Positions 53,568 to 64,000 of a stretch of 64,000 nt of DNA are shown one piece after another. How positions within the stretch are numbered: position 1 is the stretch's first letter; the number at the start of each line of letters is the position of its first letter. Position numbers and translations under genes: made by a program. This DNA is from Gadus chalcogrammus (taxonomy: Eukaryota > Chordata > Actinopteri > Gadiformes > Gadidae), in the NCBI RefSeq assembly GCF_026213295.1, contig NC_079418.1:4847887-4911886 (forward strand), read 5' to 3'. The notes beneath the pieces were generated by a model. The model saw only the letters and a list, made by a program, of their open reading frames with translations. It made no database searches and was not told where the DNA came from.

Positions 53568-55118
53568 TTACACCACATATTGAAAAACAAAAATTTTCCT
53601 GTTCACTTTGAAATTTAATTTTCCCCTTAAATTATAACCCCCCTCACGATCACTGAATAATTTTTGTATGTTTAAGGGTAATATGTTGATTTTAGCCTTA
53701 AACATTATCTGTGTGGTTTGAAATTCCACCAGATCTGTGAATTTTAATAATTTTGACCGTATGAATAGTGGGTTAGTGTGATCCAGATATCTCACATTGT
53801 GAATAATGCGAATGGCTTTTTTTTGGAGAATAGTAAGTGAATGTAATGAAGTTTTGTACGTGTTGCCCCAGACTTCCGTACAGTAATTGAGGTATGGTAA
53901 GACTAGTGAACAGTAGAGAATACGGAGTGATTTTTGATCTAGAACCAATTTTACTTTGTTTAATACATAAATGCTTCTTGATAGTTTTGATTGTACGTGT
54001 GTAATGTGTGATTTCCAACTGAATCGTTCGTCGATTATAATCCCAAGAAATTTATTTTCGTAAACTCTTTCAATTTCAACTCCATTTATATTTATATGTA
54101 TTTCTGTGTTTTTTCTGCAGTTACCAAATAACATTAATTTTGTTTTGCTTAAGTTTAATGATAGTTTGTTTGTATCAAACCATGTTTTTATTTTGCTCAT
54201 TTCCTTAGTGATGATTTTTTCTAGTTGTTTTAAATTCTCCCCAGAACAGAAAATATTAGTGTCATCAGCAAACAAAACCAACCTCAAGACATTTGAAACA
54301 TTACAAATATCATTAATATACAATATGAACAGTTTAGGACCCAACACTGACCCCTGAGGGACGCCACAAGCAATGTCCAAACATGTTGAAGAACAATTCC
54401 CCAACTTCACAAACTGCTGTCTTTTGCTCAAATAGCTTTTAACCCAATCCAATACTATCCCCCTTATTCCATACCTTTCCAATTTATCAAATAAAATGTC
54501 ATGATTGATTGTATCGAAAGCTTTTCTGATATCAATAAATACCCCTACTGCATATTTTTTCTGTTCAATGGCGTTTGTTATTTCCTCAACTGATTCTATT
54601 ACTGCAAGTGATGTTGATCTGTTGCTTCTGAATCCATATTGACTGTCATTAATTAATTTGTGCTTTTCTAAGAATGTATCTAGTCTATTGTTGACGATTT
54701 TTTCTAATATTTTTGAGAACTGTGGAAGTAGCGAGACTGGTCTGTAGTTTGTGAAGTGATGCTTGTTCCCAGTTTTGTACAGTGGTATAACCTTTGCTGT
54801 TTTCATTTTATTTGGAAATTTACCAGTTTGAAATGATAAATTACAGATAAACGTCAATGGTTTTGAAATCCCCTCAATGACTTTCTTGACCAATGTCATG
54901 TCGAGGTCATTAAGATCAGTAGACTTTTTGTTTTTAAATTTTGTAACAATATCCAATATTTCTTTCTCCTCTACTGCTTTGAGAAACATTGAGTAGGGAT
55001 TTCTCTCCAATAATGTACTATAATCTTCACCAGATGTCCCTGGATCAGGAATTTTTTCTGCCAGTTCAGGTCCAACATTTACAAAGAATTGATTAAAACT
55101 GTTAGCTACGTCATCCAT
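53568..55118 (-). CDS. LINE reverse transcriptase, 516 codons
   Basis: One open frame. Motifs: NYRPVSLLPQFSKILEK, YGFRSNRSTSLAVIES, GVFIDIRKAFDTINHDILF, GVPQGSVLGPKLFILYINDI and FADDTNIF, followed by a thumb-like region (KLSLNLSKTKLM) and LPYLNYCTEVWGNTY. This is the non-LTR type with no RNase H domain. The GTG/ATG-start listed is internal; the protein should continue from the endonuclease half, separated by a frameshift near 55120-55330. The C-terminal end (FVFQYVV) may be altered by a shift, as no typical end is seen. Confidence 0.85.
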   Translation of the reverse strand: MDDVANSFNQFFVNVGPELAEKIPDPGTSGEDYSTLLERNPYSMFLKAVEEKEILDIVTKFKNKKSTDLNDLDMTLVKKVIEGISKPLTFICNLSFQTGKFPNKMKTAKVIPLYKTGNKHHFTNYRPVSLLPQFSKILEKIVNNRLDTFLEKHKLINDSQYGFRSNRSTSLAVIESVEEITNAIEQKKYAVGVFIDIRKAFDTINHDILFDKLERYGIRGIVLDWVKSYLSKRQQFVKLGNCSSTCLDIACGVPQGSVLGPKLFILYINDICNVSNVLRLVLFADDTNIFCSGENLKQLEKIITKEMSKIKTWFDTNKLSLNLSKTKLMLFGNCRKNTEIHININGVEIERVYENKFLGIIIDERFSWKSHITHVQSKLSRSIYVLNKVKLVLDQKSLRILYCSLVLPYLNYCTEVWGNTYKTSLHSLTILQKKAIRIIHNVRYLDHTNPLFIRSKLLKFTDLVEFQTTQIMFKAKINILPLNIQKLFSDREGGYNLRGKLNFKVNRKIFVFQYVV

Positions 55119-55326
55119 ATTATAATTTGCATTATCCTTATCAATAAAATACTTAGGATAATTTATTTGCCTAGGGCTATTTCTTATAATACTGTTTAGT
55201 ATATTCCATATTCCTTTAATATTGTTCTTGCTATCATTTAATATTTTCTTATAGTATTCTTTCTTGCTTGTTCTTATAATATTAATTAATTTATTTTTAT
55301 ATATTTTATATTTATTCTCTGCATCT

Positions 55327-56043
55327 TTAGTTCTGTGTCTTAGGAAATCTCTGTAAAGTGTGTTTGTTAGGATTTAACAGGTCGATATTGAAATCTCCAC
55401 AGATAAAAAATATTTTGCTATTTATTTGAGAAAACATGCCCTCTATCCATTCATTAAATATTTCAAAGCTAGACCCAGGAGCCCTATATATACAGCTAAT
55501 TATGACATTTTTGTGTTTTTCTTTACAGATTTCAATTGTTATACATTCCAGTAAGTTATCAACCACAGTTGTCATACAATCCAATACCCTAAAGTTTAAC
55601 GACACATCCACATATATTGCTACTCCTCCTCCACCCTTGTTTTTTCTATTATTATACCTGAGTTCATAACCATTTAGTTCGAAGTCTATCCCTTTGTCCG
55701 TGTTGATCCATGTTTCAGATATGGCAATTATGTTGAATGGTTGTGTGAATTTATTTACATATTCCTTGATATTATTGAAATTTGCATACATACTCCTGCT
55801 ATTAAAGTGTATAATTGATAGTTTGCCCTTTGATGTAATGTCCCGGTTATACTGGTCATCTGTGTAGTAGCAGCATTTGTTGTCATTGTTAATATTCGAG
55901 AAGAAATTATTGTCCGGGTCTATGTCATGTTCCAAATCCTGTAGATTGTGATCAGAGTACTCATATGTTTTTAACTCCAGTTGGTCTTGCTCGCTTATCC
56001 TCTGATATATTTCGGTGTTGATTTCAGGTGTATTTAACTGCAT
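55327..56043 (-). CDS. LINE endonuclease half of ORF2
   Basis: Motifs of an apurinic-type endonuclease: LSIIHFNSRSMYAN, IIAISETW, GGGGVAIYVD, ISCIYRAPGS and FICGDFNIDLL. The N-terminal ~60 residues are acidic (DLEHDIDPDNN). The frame ends before the SDH motif, where a shift leads on to the reverse-transcriptase part. Confidence 0.8.
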   Translation of the reverse strand: MQLNTPEINTEIYQRISEQDQLELKTYEYSDHNLQDLEHDIDPDNNFFSNINNDNKCCYYTDDQYNRDITSKGKLSIIHFNSRSMYANFNNIKEYVNKFTQPFNIIAISETWINTDKGIDFELNGYELRYNNRKNKGGGGVAIYVDVSLNFRVLDCMTTVVDNLLECITIEICKEKHKNVIISCIYRAPGSSFEIFNEWIEGMFSQINSKIFFICGDFNIDLLNPNKHTLQRFPKTQN

Positions 56044-56152
56044 TCCGTCAGTGTGTGTTCATGATTGTGTGTGTGTCTGCATGTTACCTCATATTCCAAT
56101 TGTTGACTATTGGTATTTGACCAGCTCTGCGACATCTCTAATTACCAGCACT

Positions 56153-56636
56153 TTAGCTCCTCCGGTGGCCCGTTGAGTTTGATGAAAATCTTGCAGTTTG
56201 TGGTCCAGGTGTTTTGTATTTTTTCTGTTTCTTGAGGTAGCGTGCGTTTTTGGCTATTTCGGCGTTGCGTTTGGTGAGATGCTCGTTTAGGTATACATCC
56301 GTTCCCTTCAGACGTCTACCTTCTCTCAGCAGAGCGATCTTATGCTTTCTATTGACAAACCGGATGATTATGGCCGGTTTGTCACTGCTATTTCTCCTTG
56401 GCAGAGGGTGGCATACCTCGATATTATTGCAGTTCAGGTGTATCCCTTTGGACTGCAGGAAGGCAGCCACCTGTTGCTCCGTTGAGCCAACATCCAGTTC
56501 ACCGGGCCCCCCCTCGCTGTCAGCTGTCACCGCCCGGGCGTATGACCGGGGTTTGACTTGCAGCCCGGAGACAATCACATTATTGATCCTGGTGTACTGT
56601 TCTAGCTCTTCTACTTTATTCTACAGGTCGGCAAGT
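56153..56636 (-). CDS. LINE ORF1 protein, C-terminal part
   Basis: The frame from 56578 gives KPRSYARAV, then AAFLQSKGIHLNCNNIEVCH, PAIIIRFVNRKHKIALLREG and YLNEHLTKRNAEIAKNARYL, features of the RNA-binding ORF1 proteins of several vertebrate LINEs. The codons upstream (56579-56636) continue with NKVEELEQYTRINNVIVSG, typically the end of a coiled coil, after an in-frame TAG. The upstream part is cut off by the ERV2 boundary. Confidence 0.7.
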
Positions 56637-57326
56637 TGTGTTGGGAAAAATAACCTGCTGAGTACATCACATGTACATTACAAATATAGCTAACTCCTAC
56701 CCTAGCCTGATGAGCACATCACATGGCAGTCACATTACAATATAGTCAACTTTTAACACATAACACAAACATGATAATATAGTCAGGTCAAGGCCAGAGC
56801 CAAGGCCCCATTTCCCAAGCAGGCAAATGGTAAACACTCAGACAATGCAACAGTCATCCTCAAGAACGGGAGAGCCACATTAATTCATCACACAAGAGAT
56901 ACTTCGAGCACACAAGAGATACTTCGAGAACAAAGGAGACACTGAGGAGCTCTTCCCCGTTAGTAGGAACACAAGAAGATACACTTGCATACACCAGGGC
57001 CTGGGAGCCAAGGTCAAGCAAAAACACACAGAACCACACACACCTCAAACGCACACACCTCATCGAGAGGAGGATACAGCATAAAACTGTATCACACAGA
57101 GACTCTTCATCTTCTTCTGAAGCAGACCTTCCACGGAGGCGAAGCTCCGGACGAACCATCAGCGATGATTAGGGACTTAGACATATTCGATTTCTCACGC
57201 TTTATGACTCTGTATAACCGTTGCCACTTTACTTAATAAATCCAAGGTCCTCGTGCCGACAGACTTTATTACCTCTCCGTCTCATTTTATCTGGTCGAGT
57301 AACTAGACAGACCGTTTTTCCCTTCA
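56637..57326 (+). repeat. ERV2 5' LTR (boundaries inferred)
   Basis: The LINE upstream ends abruptly here. The region holds a GCATAAAAC TATA-like box at 57079-57087 and a poly(A) signal AATAAA at 57235-57240, followed by the U5-like stretch up to CCCTTCA. The 3' LTR is beyond the window, so identity cannot be compared. The region has TG near 56639 and CA at 57325. Confidence 0.5.
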
Positions 57327-57329
57327 ATT

Positions 57330-57348
57330 TGGTGACCTCCGACGTGAT
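57330..57348 (+). promoter_or_regulatory. ERV2 primer-binding-like site
   Basis: TGGTGACCTCCGACGTGAT is close to the tRNA-Trp primer site used by alpharetroviruses (TGGTGACCCCGACGTGAT), with one extra pyrimidine. Position right after the LTR-like end supports it. Confidence 0.6.
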
Positions 57349-57748
57349 TTTTTCTGAATTGAACCGCAACTGGGAAACGAGAGACGGAGAGCGGCGCGAC
57401 CCTCGGGACCCCGGAGCACCGGGACCGGTTCCTGCAGTCTCACCTCGTGCACGCCCAACAAAAGGTAGGCAGAACCTGTTGATAAAATCCAAACTCTGCA
57501 TAGTTATATAGGAACCACATTAGGAGGTGAGACTGTGAGAGCGGTTCGCTACGGGATATCTCGTGGGGACGAATAGAGTTGCATTCCAGCATTTCCCCAT
57601 AAACCCGATTAACCCTGAATGCGTGACACATCGAATATCGGCTCGTTGCATGGTGAAAGAATACCGACGAGACCATAGGGCCTATAAGAATCGGTCATAG
57701 TGATACGAGACTACCGATGGCCAAGTAATGGATGTGTAATAAATACAC

Positions 57749-58590
57749 CTGTGTATCAAGAGGGTTAGAGGCCCCACCAGTGTATCAAGAGGGTTAGAGG
57801 CCCCACCTGTGTATCAAGAGGGTTAGAGGCCCCACCAGTGTATCAAGAGGGTTAGAGGCCCCACCTGTGTATCAAGAGGGTTAGAGGCCCCACCAGTGTA
57901 TCAAGAGGGTAGAGGCCCCACCTGTGTATCAAGAGGGTTAGAGGCCCCACCAGTGTATCAAGAGGGTTAGAGGCCCCCACCAGTGTATCAAGAGGGTTAG
58001 AGGCCCCACCTGTGTATCAAGGGGGTTAGAGGCCCCACCAGTGTATCAAGAGGGTTAGAGGCCCCACCTGTGTATCAAGAGGGTTAGAGGCCCCCACCAG
58101 TGTATCAAGAGGGTTAGAGGCCCCACCTGTGTATCAAGAGGGTTAGAGGCCCCCACCAGTGTATCAAGAGGGTTAGAGGCCCCACCTGTGTATCAAGAGG
58201 GTTAGAGGCCCCACCAGTGTATCAAGAGGGTTAGAGGCCCCACCTGTGTATCAAGAGGGTTAGAGGCCCCACCAGTGTATCAAGAGGGTTAGAGGCCCCA
58301 CCTGTGTATCAAGAGGGTTAGAGGCCCCACCAGTGTATCAAGAGGGTTAGAGGCCCCACCTGTGTATCAAGAGGGTTAGAGGCCCCACCAGTGTATCAAG
58401 GAGGGTTAAAGGCCCCACCTGTGTATCAAGAGGGTTAGAGGCCCCACCAGTGTATCAAGAGGGTTAGAGGCCCCACCAGTGTATCAAGAGGGTTCGAGGC
58501 CCCACCAGTGTATCAAGAGGGTTCGAGGCCCCACCAGTGTATCAAGAGGGTTAGAGGCCACCACCTGTGTATCAAGAGGGTTAGAGTCCC
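57749..58590. repeat. 29-bp minisatellite, ~29 copies, alternating A/T variants
   Basis: Unit GTGTATCAAGAGGGTTAGAG followed by GCCCCACC and one base that is mostly A and T in alternation, giving a 58-bp higher-order repeat in much of the array. A few units have an extra C or lose a base. It sits in the ERV2 leader. No coding function. Confidence 0.9.
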
Positions 58591-59800
58591 CCTCTTTGTT
58601 TGTGTATTAAATAATTCTATGTGGTAAGAAGGTTAGAGATAAACTAGGCTTGTTGCGTGGTGAAAGAACACCCTCGAGGCCTAAGGCTCGCCGCCCTTGA
58701 TAAGTGAATCTGAGGTGCCTGAAGAAGCACAACGCACATTTCTTGACCATATATTCATAGCATATGCGGGGACTGACGGACAGACACCTGAACTGACGCA
58801 GACTAGGGATAGCAGAGACCTCTCACCCCCACCTTCACGACCAGAGAGCAAGTGCGTGTGTATGGAGTCGAGAACGAGAGTCAGCGTGGGTGGAAGAATA
58901 GGAGAGCATGGGTGAAAGGGAGACAGAGTGAGAAAGACTGTGTGCGTCTCTGTGCGCGTGTACGCAAGAGTTGATATGTTTCTGTGTGTGTGTGTGTGTG
59001 TGTAAGAGGCCCAGAGAGAGAGAAAGAAAGAGAACGAGCGTATTTGTGAGCCGGTTAAATATAGAAATAAATCAATCAATGATAACCCGGCTATGTGTGC
59101 AACGCTTGCTTGCTTTGTTATGCTCAACGCTATCTTGCCGTGTCTGATGATTGTGGGTGCGGGACACAGAATGAGAAGTCTGTTGATATGTTTCTGTGTG
59201 CGTCTGCGAGAAAGAGGGAATCTGTGAGTGAATCAGTGGGTGTGTATGCGTGGTCCGCTCTATCCTTACCCGTTAAAACGGGTAAAGGAAAGAATAGATA
59301 GATTGAGAATAATGAATAATGTCTCTCTGACGTATTGCTTCGGTCTATGGCTTAACCTGCGGAAATAGATAATTGACAGTGATAAATAACCTTTTTTTAC
59401 TGTAGGAAATAGACAAATTGACAATGATAAATAACCTTTTTTACTGTGTTGCTTCAAGTTACTGTTTGACCCGTTAAAACTAAACCTAGATAAGTTGACA
59501 AGGATAAATGATATCTCTTTTACTGTGTTTCTTTGAATTACTGCTGGACCTGTCGCATAGATAAACTACGATACTAAACCACATCTCTTTGCCGCGTTGG
59601 TTGACGGTTTAGTCTGTTGAAGCAGATTAATCAATAAGGATAGATAACGATTATTGGCTATAAGGATATCTGGATGTATTGAATAACGTCTCTAGGCCCT
59701 GTTGTTGTTTTTTGCCCCCCCTCTGTTTTTTCCTCCTTTTTTCTCGTTCTCCTCCTCCAAGAGTGACAAGGGTTACCCCTAGTCTCTCATCCGCTCTCGT
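58591..59800 (+). other. ERV2 leader continuation
   Basis: Contains a (TG)n run at 58983-59002 and two ~60 bp related motifs (AATAGATAATTGACAGTGATAAATAACC at about 59364, and a second near 59405). No retroviral domain or splice donor could be fixed. A gag start is not clear. Confidence 0.45.
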
Positions 59801-61956
59801 GTGTTAGACAGGCCACACAGAGTTATAGCATCACGGCCGCCATTTTTTGAGTTCTCTCACTCAGTCCCAAGCCACACCTCCCCCTCCGCCAAATCTGGAC
59901 CACTCCAGCCCTGCCCTTCCCCGACTACACCGCCCCCTACTGGACCACTCCAGCCCTACCCTTCCCCAACTACACCGCCCCCTGCTGGACCACTCCAGCC
60001 CTGCCCTCCCCGACTACACCGCCCCCTGCCCCCTACTGGACCACTCCAGCCCTGCCCTTCCCCAACTACACCGCCCCCTGCTGGACCACTCCAGCCCTGC
60101 CCTTCCCCAACTACACCGCCCCCTGCTGGACCACTCCAGCCCTGCCTTCCCCGACTACACCGCCCCCTGCTGGACCACTCCAGCCCTACCCTTCCCCGAC
60201 TACACCGCCCCCTGCTGGACCACTCCAGCCCTTCCCCAACTACACCGCCCCCTGCTGGACCACTCCAACCATATCCTTCCCCAACTACACCGCCCCCTGC
60301 TGGACAGCAACAACCCGGCCCTTCCCAACTACACCGCCCCCTACTGGACAGCATCAATACCAATCCAACCCTGACTCTCGATCACCCCCTGCTAGAAGAA
60401 TTATCCCAGTTACTAATAAAGCTAAAAAGACAAACCTCCCCGCACCCGGCCTTCAGTGCAAAGGCGTCCACAACCCCGGCCAACCCAATACCAGGCTGCT
60501 GTAAGAAGAAGCGGCGAACACGCCCACCATGTCGGTACGAGCGACGAAGAGCCCCGGAGAGGATTGGCAAGACGAACACCAGTGAAGCCAAGACAGAGAG
60601 CGATTCTCAGCCTCCCGGCCCACTGACAGCCACTCACCCCCACCCTCCCCGGAGAGGGCTCACCTACCCATGGCATCCAAGCCAAAATTGTTCTGTCCCC
60701 TAGAATCGACAACACCAGTTCAGTCCCAGCCAAAAGCCCCCGCCTCATACACCCTACCTTCCCCATTAATGACCCCCTCCCAGTTCAGCCCTGACCCAGA
60801 TCACTTAAGGGACCCCCGTACCAATAAGAGCGAGCCCCGCCGCCCCCGGCCAGGTATACAAGAGGCTTTTATGGCACCTCTATTGATAGATGCGGAGGGA
60901 AGAGCAGCATACACACCATGGAGCCACCGGGACATGGCCACCCTGGTCGCCCCACTTGCCAACGCTCACGGCAGGAGCCTTGGCCTGGATCAGAAGATTT
61001 GAAACTGAGACGTCTGGCGATCTCCTGACCCTGGGAGACAAACGAGCCATCATCGGCAGGGCACACGGTGCCAGACGAATCATTGAACTGGAGACACTGA
61101 CCAAGACTGAGGCCCTACCTGACAACACCCCCTTCGAAGCTTACCGAAACCTCTTCTGGGAGAGTCTCAGGGCGCTCTTCCCAGCCGACGCAGGCAGAGT
61201 GGGAATCTCCGGCCTGACCATCAAACCTGAAGAATCTATCTTTCAGTACATAGAAAGGGCCGAAGGATTGTGGACGGATAATAATGACTGTCCCCCACAC
61301 AGTAGCAAACTGGCGACACAGACATTCCAGCGGGCAATAATACAGGGACTGCCACCCACGGTCCAGAGGAGACTGAAGACAGTGGTGGCACTGCACTCCA
61401 AGCCCCGGACGGAATGGGTGGCTCACCTTGATCACACCACCGACTCGAGGAAGGCAAACGACTTGAAAAGGATGACGATTACAAGGAATTGAAGAAGCAA
61501 CTCGTGAGGATGCAGATCAAGGAGCAAGCCGAGAAATCCCCAGCCCCGACGCCTACCCCACCAATAACGCCAGCACCAATGCCCCTACCATGCGCAATGT
61601 ATCAGATACCGGCGTGTCAAGGGCCCCCCGCCACCTGGATGGCTGCAGCCGGGATACCAACCCACCAATTACCCTGGGTACACAATGGCCGCCCCGGTGC
61701 CGGCGCCCCGCACCACCCCTGTTACAATACCAGCAACCACAATACCAAAACCAAGGACACAGAGGAGGAAGAGGAGGAAGAGGCAGAGGAGGGCCACAAA
61801 CATCTCCATGGACATGTTTCCATTGCGGGCAACAAGGACATTGGACCAGGAACTGCCCCCTTCAACGCCGTGATCAACATCAGAAAGGCCCCCACCACAC
61901 CCACCGCACCAGCCTCCAGGGCCAACACGACAACTCCTAAACCCCCGTCCGACCCA
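59801..61956 (+). pseudogene. ERV2 gag remnant with proline-rich repeats and a zinc knuckle
   Basis: First a proline-rich segment (59880-60360) built from about ten near-45-bp repeats, open in two forward frames. Then a charged linker and a capsid-like region across frames 60670-61002 and 60890-61492, with a shift near 60960. Finally a nucleocapsid-like region with one CCHC zinc knuckle at 61815-61856 (Cys-X2-Cys-X4-His-X4-Cys). At least three frame changes separate these parts, so no intact gag is present. In retroviruses gag packages the genome. Confidence 0.7.
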
Positions 61957-62039
61957 TAATGACTTGCGACGGCCCGGTCACGATTTTTGATTTAAGATTC
62001 CGTGGGGCAGCTCCCCACCCACGATTCCATCGCGCTCGC

Positions 62040-63502
62040 GACCGGCTACGCAGACGATAATGCATGGCTTAGCTGGATTGCTGCTACGATCCGATTCCAG
62101 GGGCTGTCCGACTGCGTAGCCTGTGCGTCAGCTCGCCCCCATCTAATCTCGACCCCAGTACTGTTCGATTTTACCAGCGACCCCATCGGTTCTCACTGCA
62201 TGTAGCTCTGTTTGTTACCCCCGAACCGGCCGGCTGCGGCCTCCTTAGCTCTCTGTTTCCACCCGGCCTTAACGACTCAATTCCCCCGGGGAATACACCC
62301 ACTCTTGCATCACCAGGGTCGGTGCGGTAAATGTTGGGGCGGTACCGCCGTCGTGGTGCCACTCCATCACGAACGTTACGCTTTGGCCCAACATGACCAA
62401 ACCGGGTCTGGGACGCCAAGACCTATTCTGGTCCTGTGACAAAATTCACCCTTAGACTTACACTCCCGGCACAATGGTCCGGAACCTGCATTATTGTGCG
62501 CCTACTTATGCCCGTCACGCTCTTTACCCGGGGTTTGCCCGGGCCCAATAACCAAACTACCCCTCGACACCGCCGCGACACCGCTCTGACCGACCACTTT
62601 GATCTAACCAAGAACACCCCCACGTACATGGATAGCATAGGCGTTCCCCGGGGCGTTCCAAACCAGTTTAAGTTAGCAGATCAGATCGCCGCGGGTTTCG
62701 AGAACATACCCCTTATCTCTGCCATATTTCCAATCACCCCCAACAAAAACGTAGATCGCATTAATTACATTCACTACAACGTCCAGCGCCTATCCAACCT
62801 GACTCGCGACGCGGGTAGAAGGCTTGCCTCACAACTGGCCGCCACCTCTCTAATGGCATATCAAAACCGTCTAGCCCTGGACATGTTGTTGGCCGAGAGA
62901 GGGGGGGTCTGTTCGATGTTTGGGGCTCAGTGCTGCACCTTCATTCCCAACAACACGGCCCCTGACGGGTCAGTGACAAGGGCCCTGGCCGGCCTTCGAG
63001 CTCTTTCCGTCAGATGGCAGAGGACTCTGGGGTCGACAACCCCATGGAGAAATGGATGACTGACATGTTTGGCAAGTGGAAGGGCCTTCTCATGGCCGTC
63101 CTGTCATCCCTGGCCTGCTTCGTCGGGATTGTGGTCTGCTGCGGGTGTTGCTGCATCCCTGTGCCCGCACCCTCTGCTCACGCCTCATCACCCACGGCCC
63201 TCGAAAAGGAGAAACAACAGCCCCCTCCCTACTCCGAAGCAGCCCCCCTCATGCCCCTTCTGGATTGCCTGGACGAGCTTCCCCTGGACGACCAGATGGT
63301 GCCTGAAAAATTGACTGTGAGTATGGCCTCCCTCGCCCTGCAACCCCTGACTTTGAGTACGAGCTCCCCTACACACTCCCAACCCCCGCCACCGACTGTG
63401 TCCCCGCCGAGCCGGACACCTACCTGTGACGTGCTAGTAACCTCTCCAGGTGGGCTGCCCCATTCCCGTCCCCGCCAACGGCACCACCCCCCTCCCACCT
63501 GA
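62040..63502 (+). pseudogene. ERV2 env remnant (surface and transmembrane parts)
   Basis: Short surface-subunit-like pieces (a C-X2-C context near 62120) lead to a frame at 62436-63059 containing a furin-like basic site (RHRRD), fusion-peptide and heptad regions, and a CX6CC motif at about 62910. After a frameshift near 63000-63020, a membrane anchor followed by a Cys-rich turn and a proline-rich tail lies in another frame. The surface part is disrupted by stops, so no functional envelope can be produced. CX6CC with a following tail places it with gamma-type envelopes. Confidence 0.7.
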
Positions 63503-64000
63503 TGCACCCACGTCGCCCGGACCAGGGATCTGCGTTCCGGCACCAGGGCTGCGGCCCGTTCCCTTAAGGCTTGAGGGCGCCCCTGGCTGTATTCGCTTCT
63601 GTACGCTTCACTGTGTTTAGCCGCTCCCCATATCTATGCCCGGTCTATGCAACCGACGCGGGAACGCAAATGTTGTTGTTTATATCGCTGTCCACTAGAT
63701 GGAGCTCGGGGATACACACGGGCGAGATTCCAGGGGCCTTGATTGCCCGTTTATCAGATGAGGTCCTGAGCGCAGTTGAATAAAAGGGTCTAATGCTCAG
63801 GTGGCGCCTTGCGACCACTGCCCGTGATGACGCTCAGGACTATTCCGTGGTTTCAGTTGTTCCCGTGCCCCGGGCCTACCCTGGATACCCCATGCGTGTG
63901 CTTGCTTATTGTTACACGACCAGTTAACTCCTCCTCACATCCTTAGGGTGTGGTCATCTAGGGATGGGTTGAGGGGGATTGCCATTCGTTGTGTACCTCA
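63503..64000 (+). other. ERV2 3' region up to window end
   Basis: No coding domain. AATAAA occurs at 63779-63784. The purine-rich tract close to 63966-63980 probably marks the start of the 3' LTR, of which only ~20 bp is inside the window. Confidence 0.45.

Larger units (their letters stand above)
53034..56636 (-). mobile_element. Jockey/CR1-L2-type LINE, nearly full length
   Basis: It carries ORF1, an endonuclease frame and a reverse-transcriptase frame in that order on the minus strand. Its 3' end (leftwards) closes with short repeats of TTCAA at 53034-53050. The 5' end runs into the ERV2 LTR at about 56637, just before a coiled-coil stretch of ORF1 (NKVEELEQYTRINN) whose earlier codons include a stop. 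The endonuclease and reverse transcriptase are in different frames. Confidence 0.8.
56637..64000 (+). mobile_element. Endogenous retrovirus 2, gag-env remnant lacking pol
   Basis: Components in order: an LTR-like region ending near 57326; a primer-binding-like site at 57330-57348 beginning TGGTGACCT, one inserted base away from a tRNA-Trp type; a long leader with a 29-bp minisatellite; a gag-derived region to about 61956; env-derived sequence from ~62040 to 63502; and a polypurine-rich GGGTTGAGGGGGATT near 63966-63980, after which a 3' LTR would start at the very end of the window. Reverse transcriptase, RNase H, protease and integrase motifs were not found between gag and env. The copy is heavily frameshifted. 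The LTR start is inferred from the end of the flanking LINE. Confidence 0.7.

Noticed and set aside
57749..58590. CRISPR-like array
   Set aside because: Units are contiguous without unique spacers; a eukaryotic minisatellite.
59956..60363. 135-codon glycine/serine-rich minus ORF
   Set aside because: Antisense of the proline-rich gag repeat.
63966..64000. Complete 3' LTR of retrovirus 2
   Set aside because: Only about 20 bp follow the purine tract; cannot be compared with the 5' LTR.

Overview
The window reads as a piece of a teleost (ray-finned fish) nuclear genome. It has a host gene with spliced exons, a tandem 5S rRNA cluster with ~540 bp repeat units, tRNA-derived SINEs, fish-type LINE 3' tails, CA/GATA/ATT microsatellites and a very dense load of DNA transposons and retroelements. 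There are no bacterial operons, ribosome binding sites or CRISPR arrays. Most long open reading frames belong to mobile elements. Convincing host coding sequence is limited to a TOGARAM2-like gene, two partial exon sets (CCDC106-like and SAMD3-like) and a few weak exons.

Layout. 1-3.9 kb: 3' end of an L2-type LINE, a CA repeat and a complete pogo/Tigger-type transposon (781-3230) with a frameshifted transposase. 3.9-11.2 kb: minisatellites, a CCDC106-like last exon, a foldback element carrying an integrase fragment, two exons of a SAMD3-like gene, a MITE and a tRNA-SINE. 11.4-17.4 kb: a 5'-truncated L1-Tx1-clade LINE (984-codon ORF) whose poly(A) tail abuts a 5S rRNA gene, followed by three more 5S copies. 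17.7-21.6 kb: TOGARAM2-like gene on the minus strand. 22.9-29.7 kb: endogenous retrovirus 1 (minus strand, near-identical LTRs) between exons of a possible C48-protease gene, in an interval bounded by mirrored GGGCGTT motif clusters. 33.7-36 kb: remnants of a Harbinger element and a nested non-autonomous hAT. 36.1-43.8 kb: ZNF862-like, hAT-derived pseudogene broken by an RTE-type LINE, a BED-bearing hAT and an L2 tail. 44.4-52.2 kb: a second hAT-derived multi-exon pseudogene broken by a 1.1 kb TATATA-flanked element and a 3.3 kb hAT-Ac element. 53.0-56.6 kb: jockey/CR1-L2-type LINE (minus strand). 56.6 kb to the end: endogenous retrovirus 2 (plus strand) with gag and env remnants and no recognisable pol.

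How the parts relate. The best functional link is the LINE with the 5S genes: the reverse-transcriptase ORF belongs to a clade that contains families targeting multicopy RNA genes, and its poly(A)/5S junction is what target-primed insertion into 5S rDNA would leave. Elsewhere the logic is nesting. Exact 8-bp target duplications date the hAT insertions relative to the older hAT-derived genes they interrupt, and the two retroviruses sit at or inside older features. No coordinated novel gene system is proven. The most unusual items are the LINE/5S junction, the ~10 kb interval with mirrored termini, the integrase-carrying foldback, and a retrovirus with nearly identical LTRs but a decayed interior.
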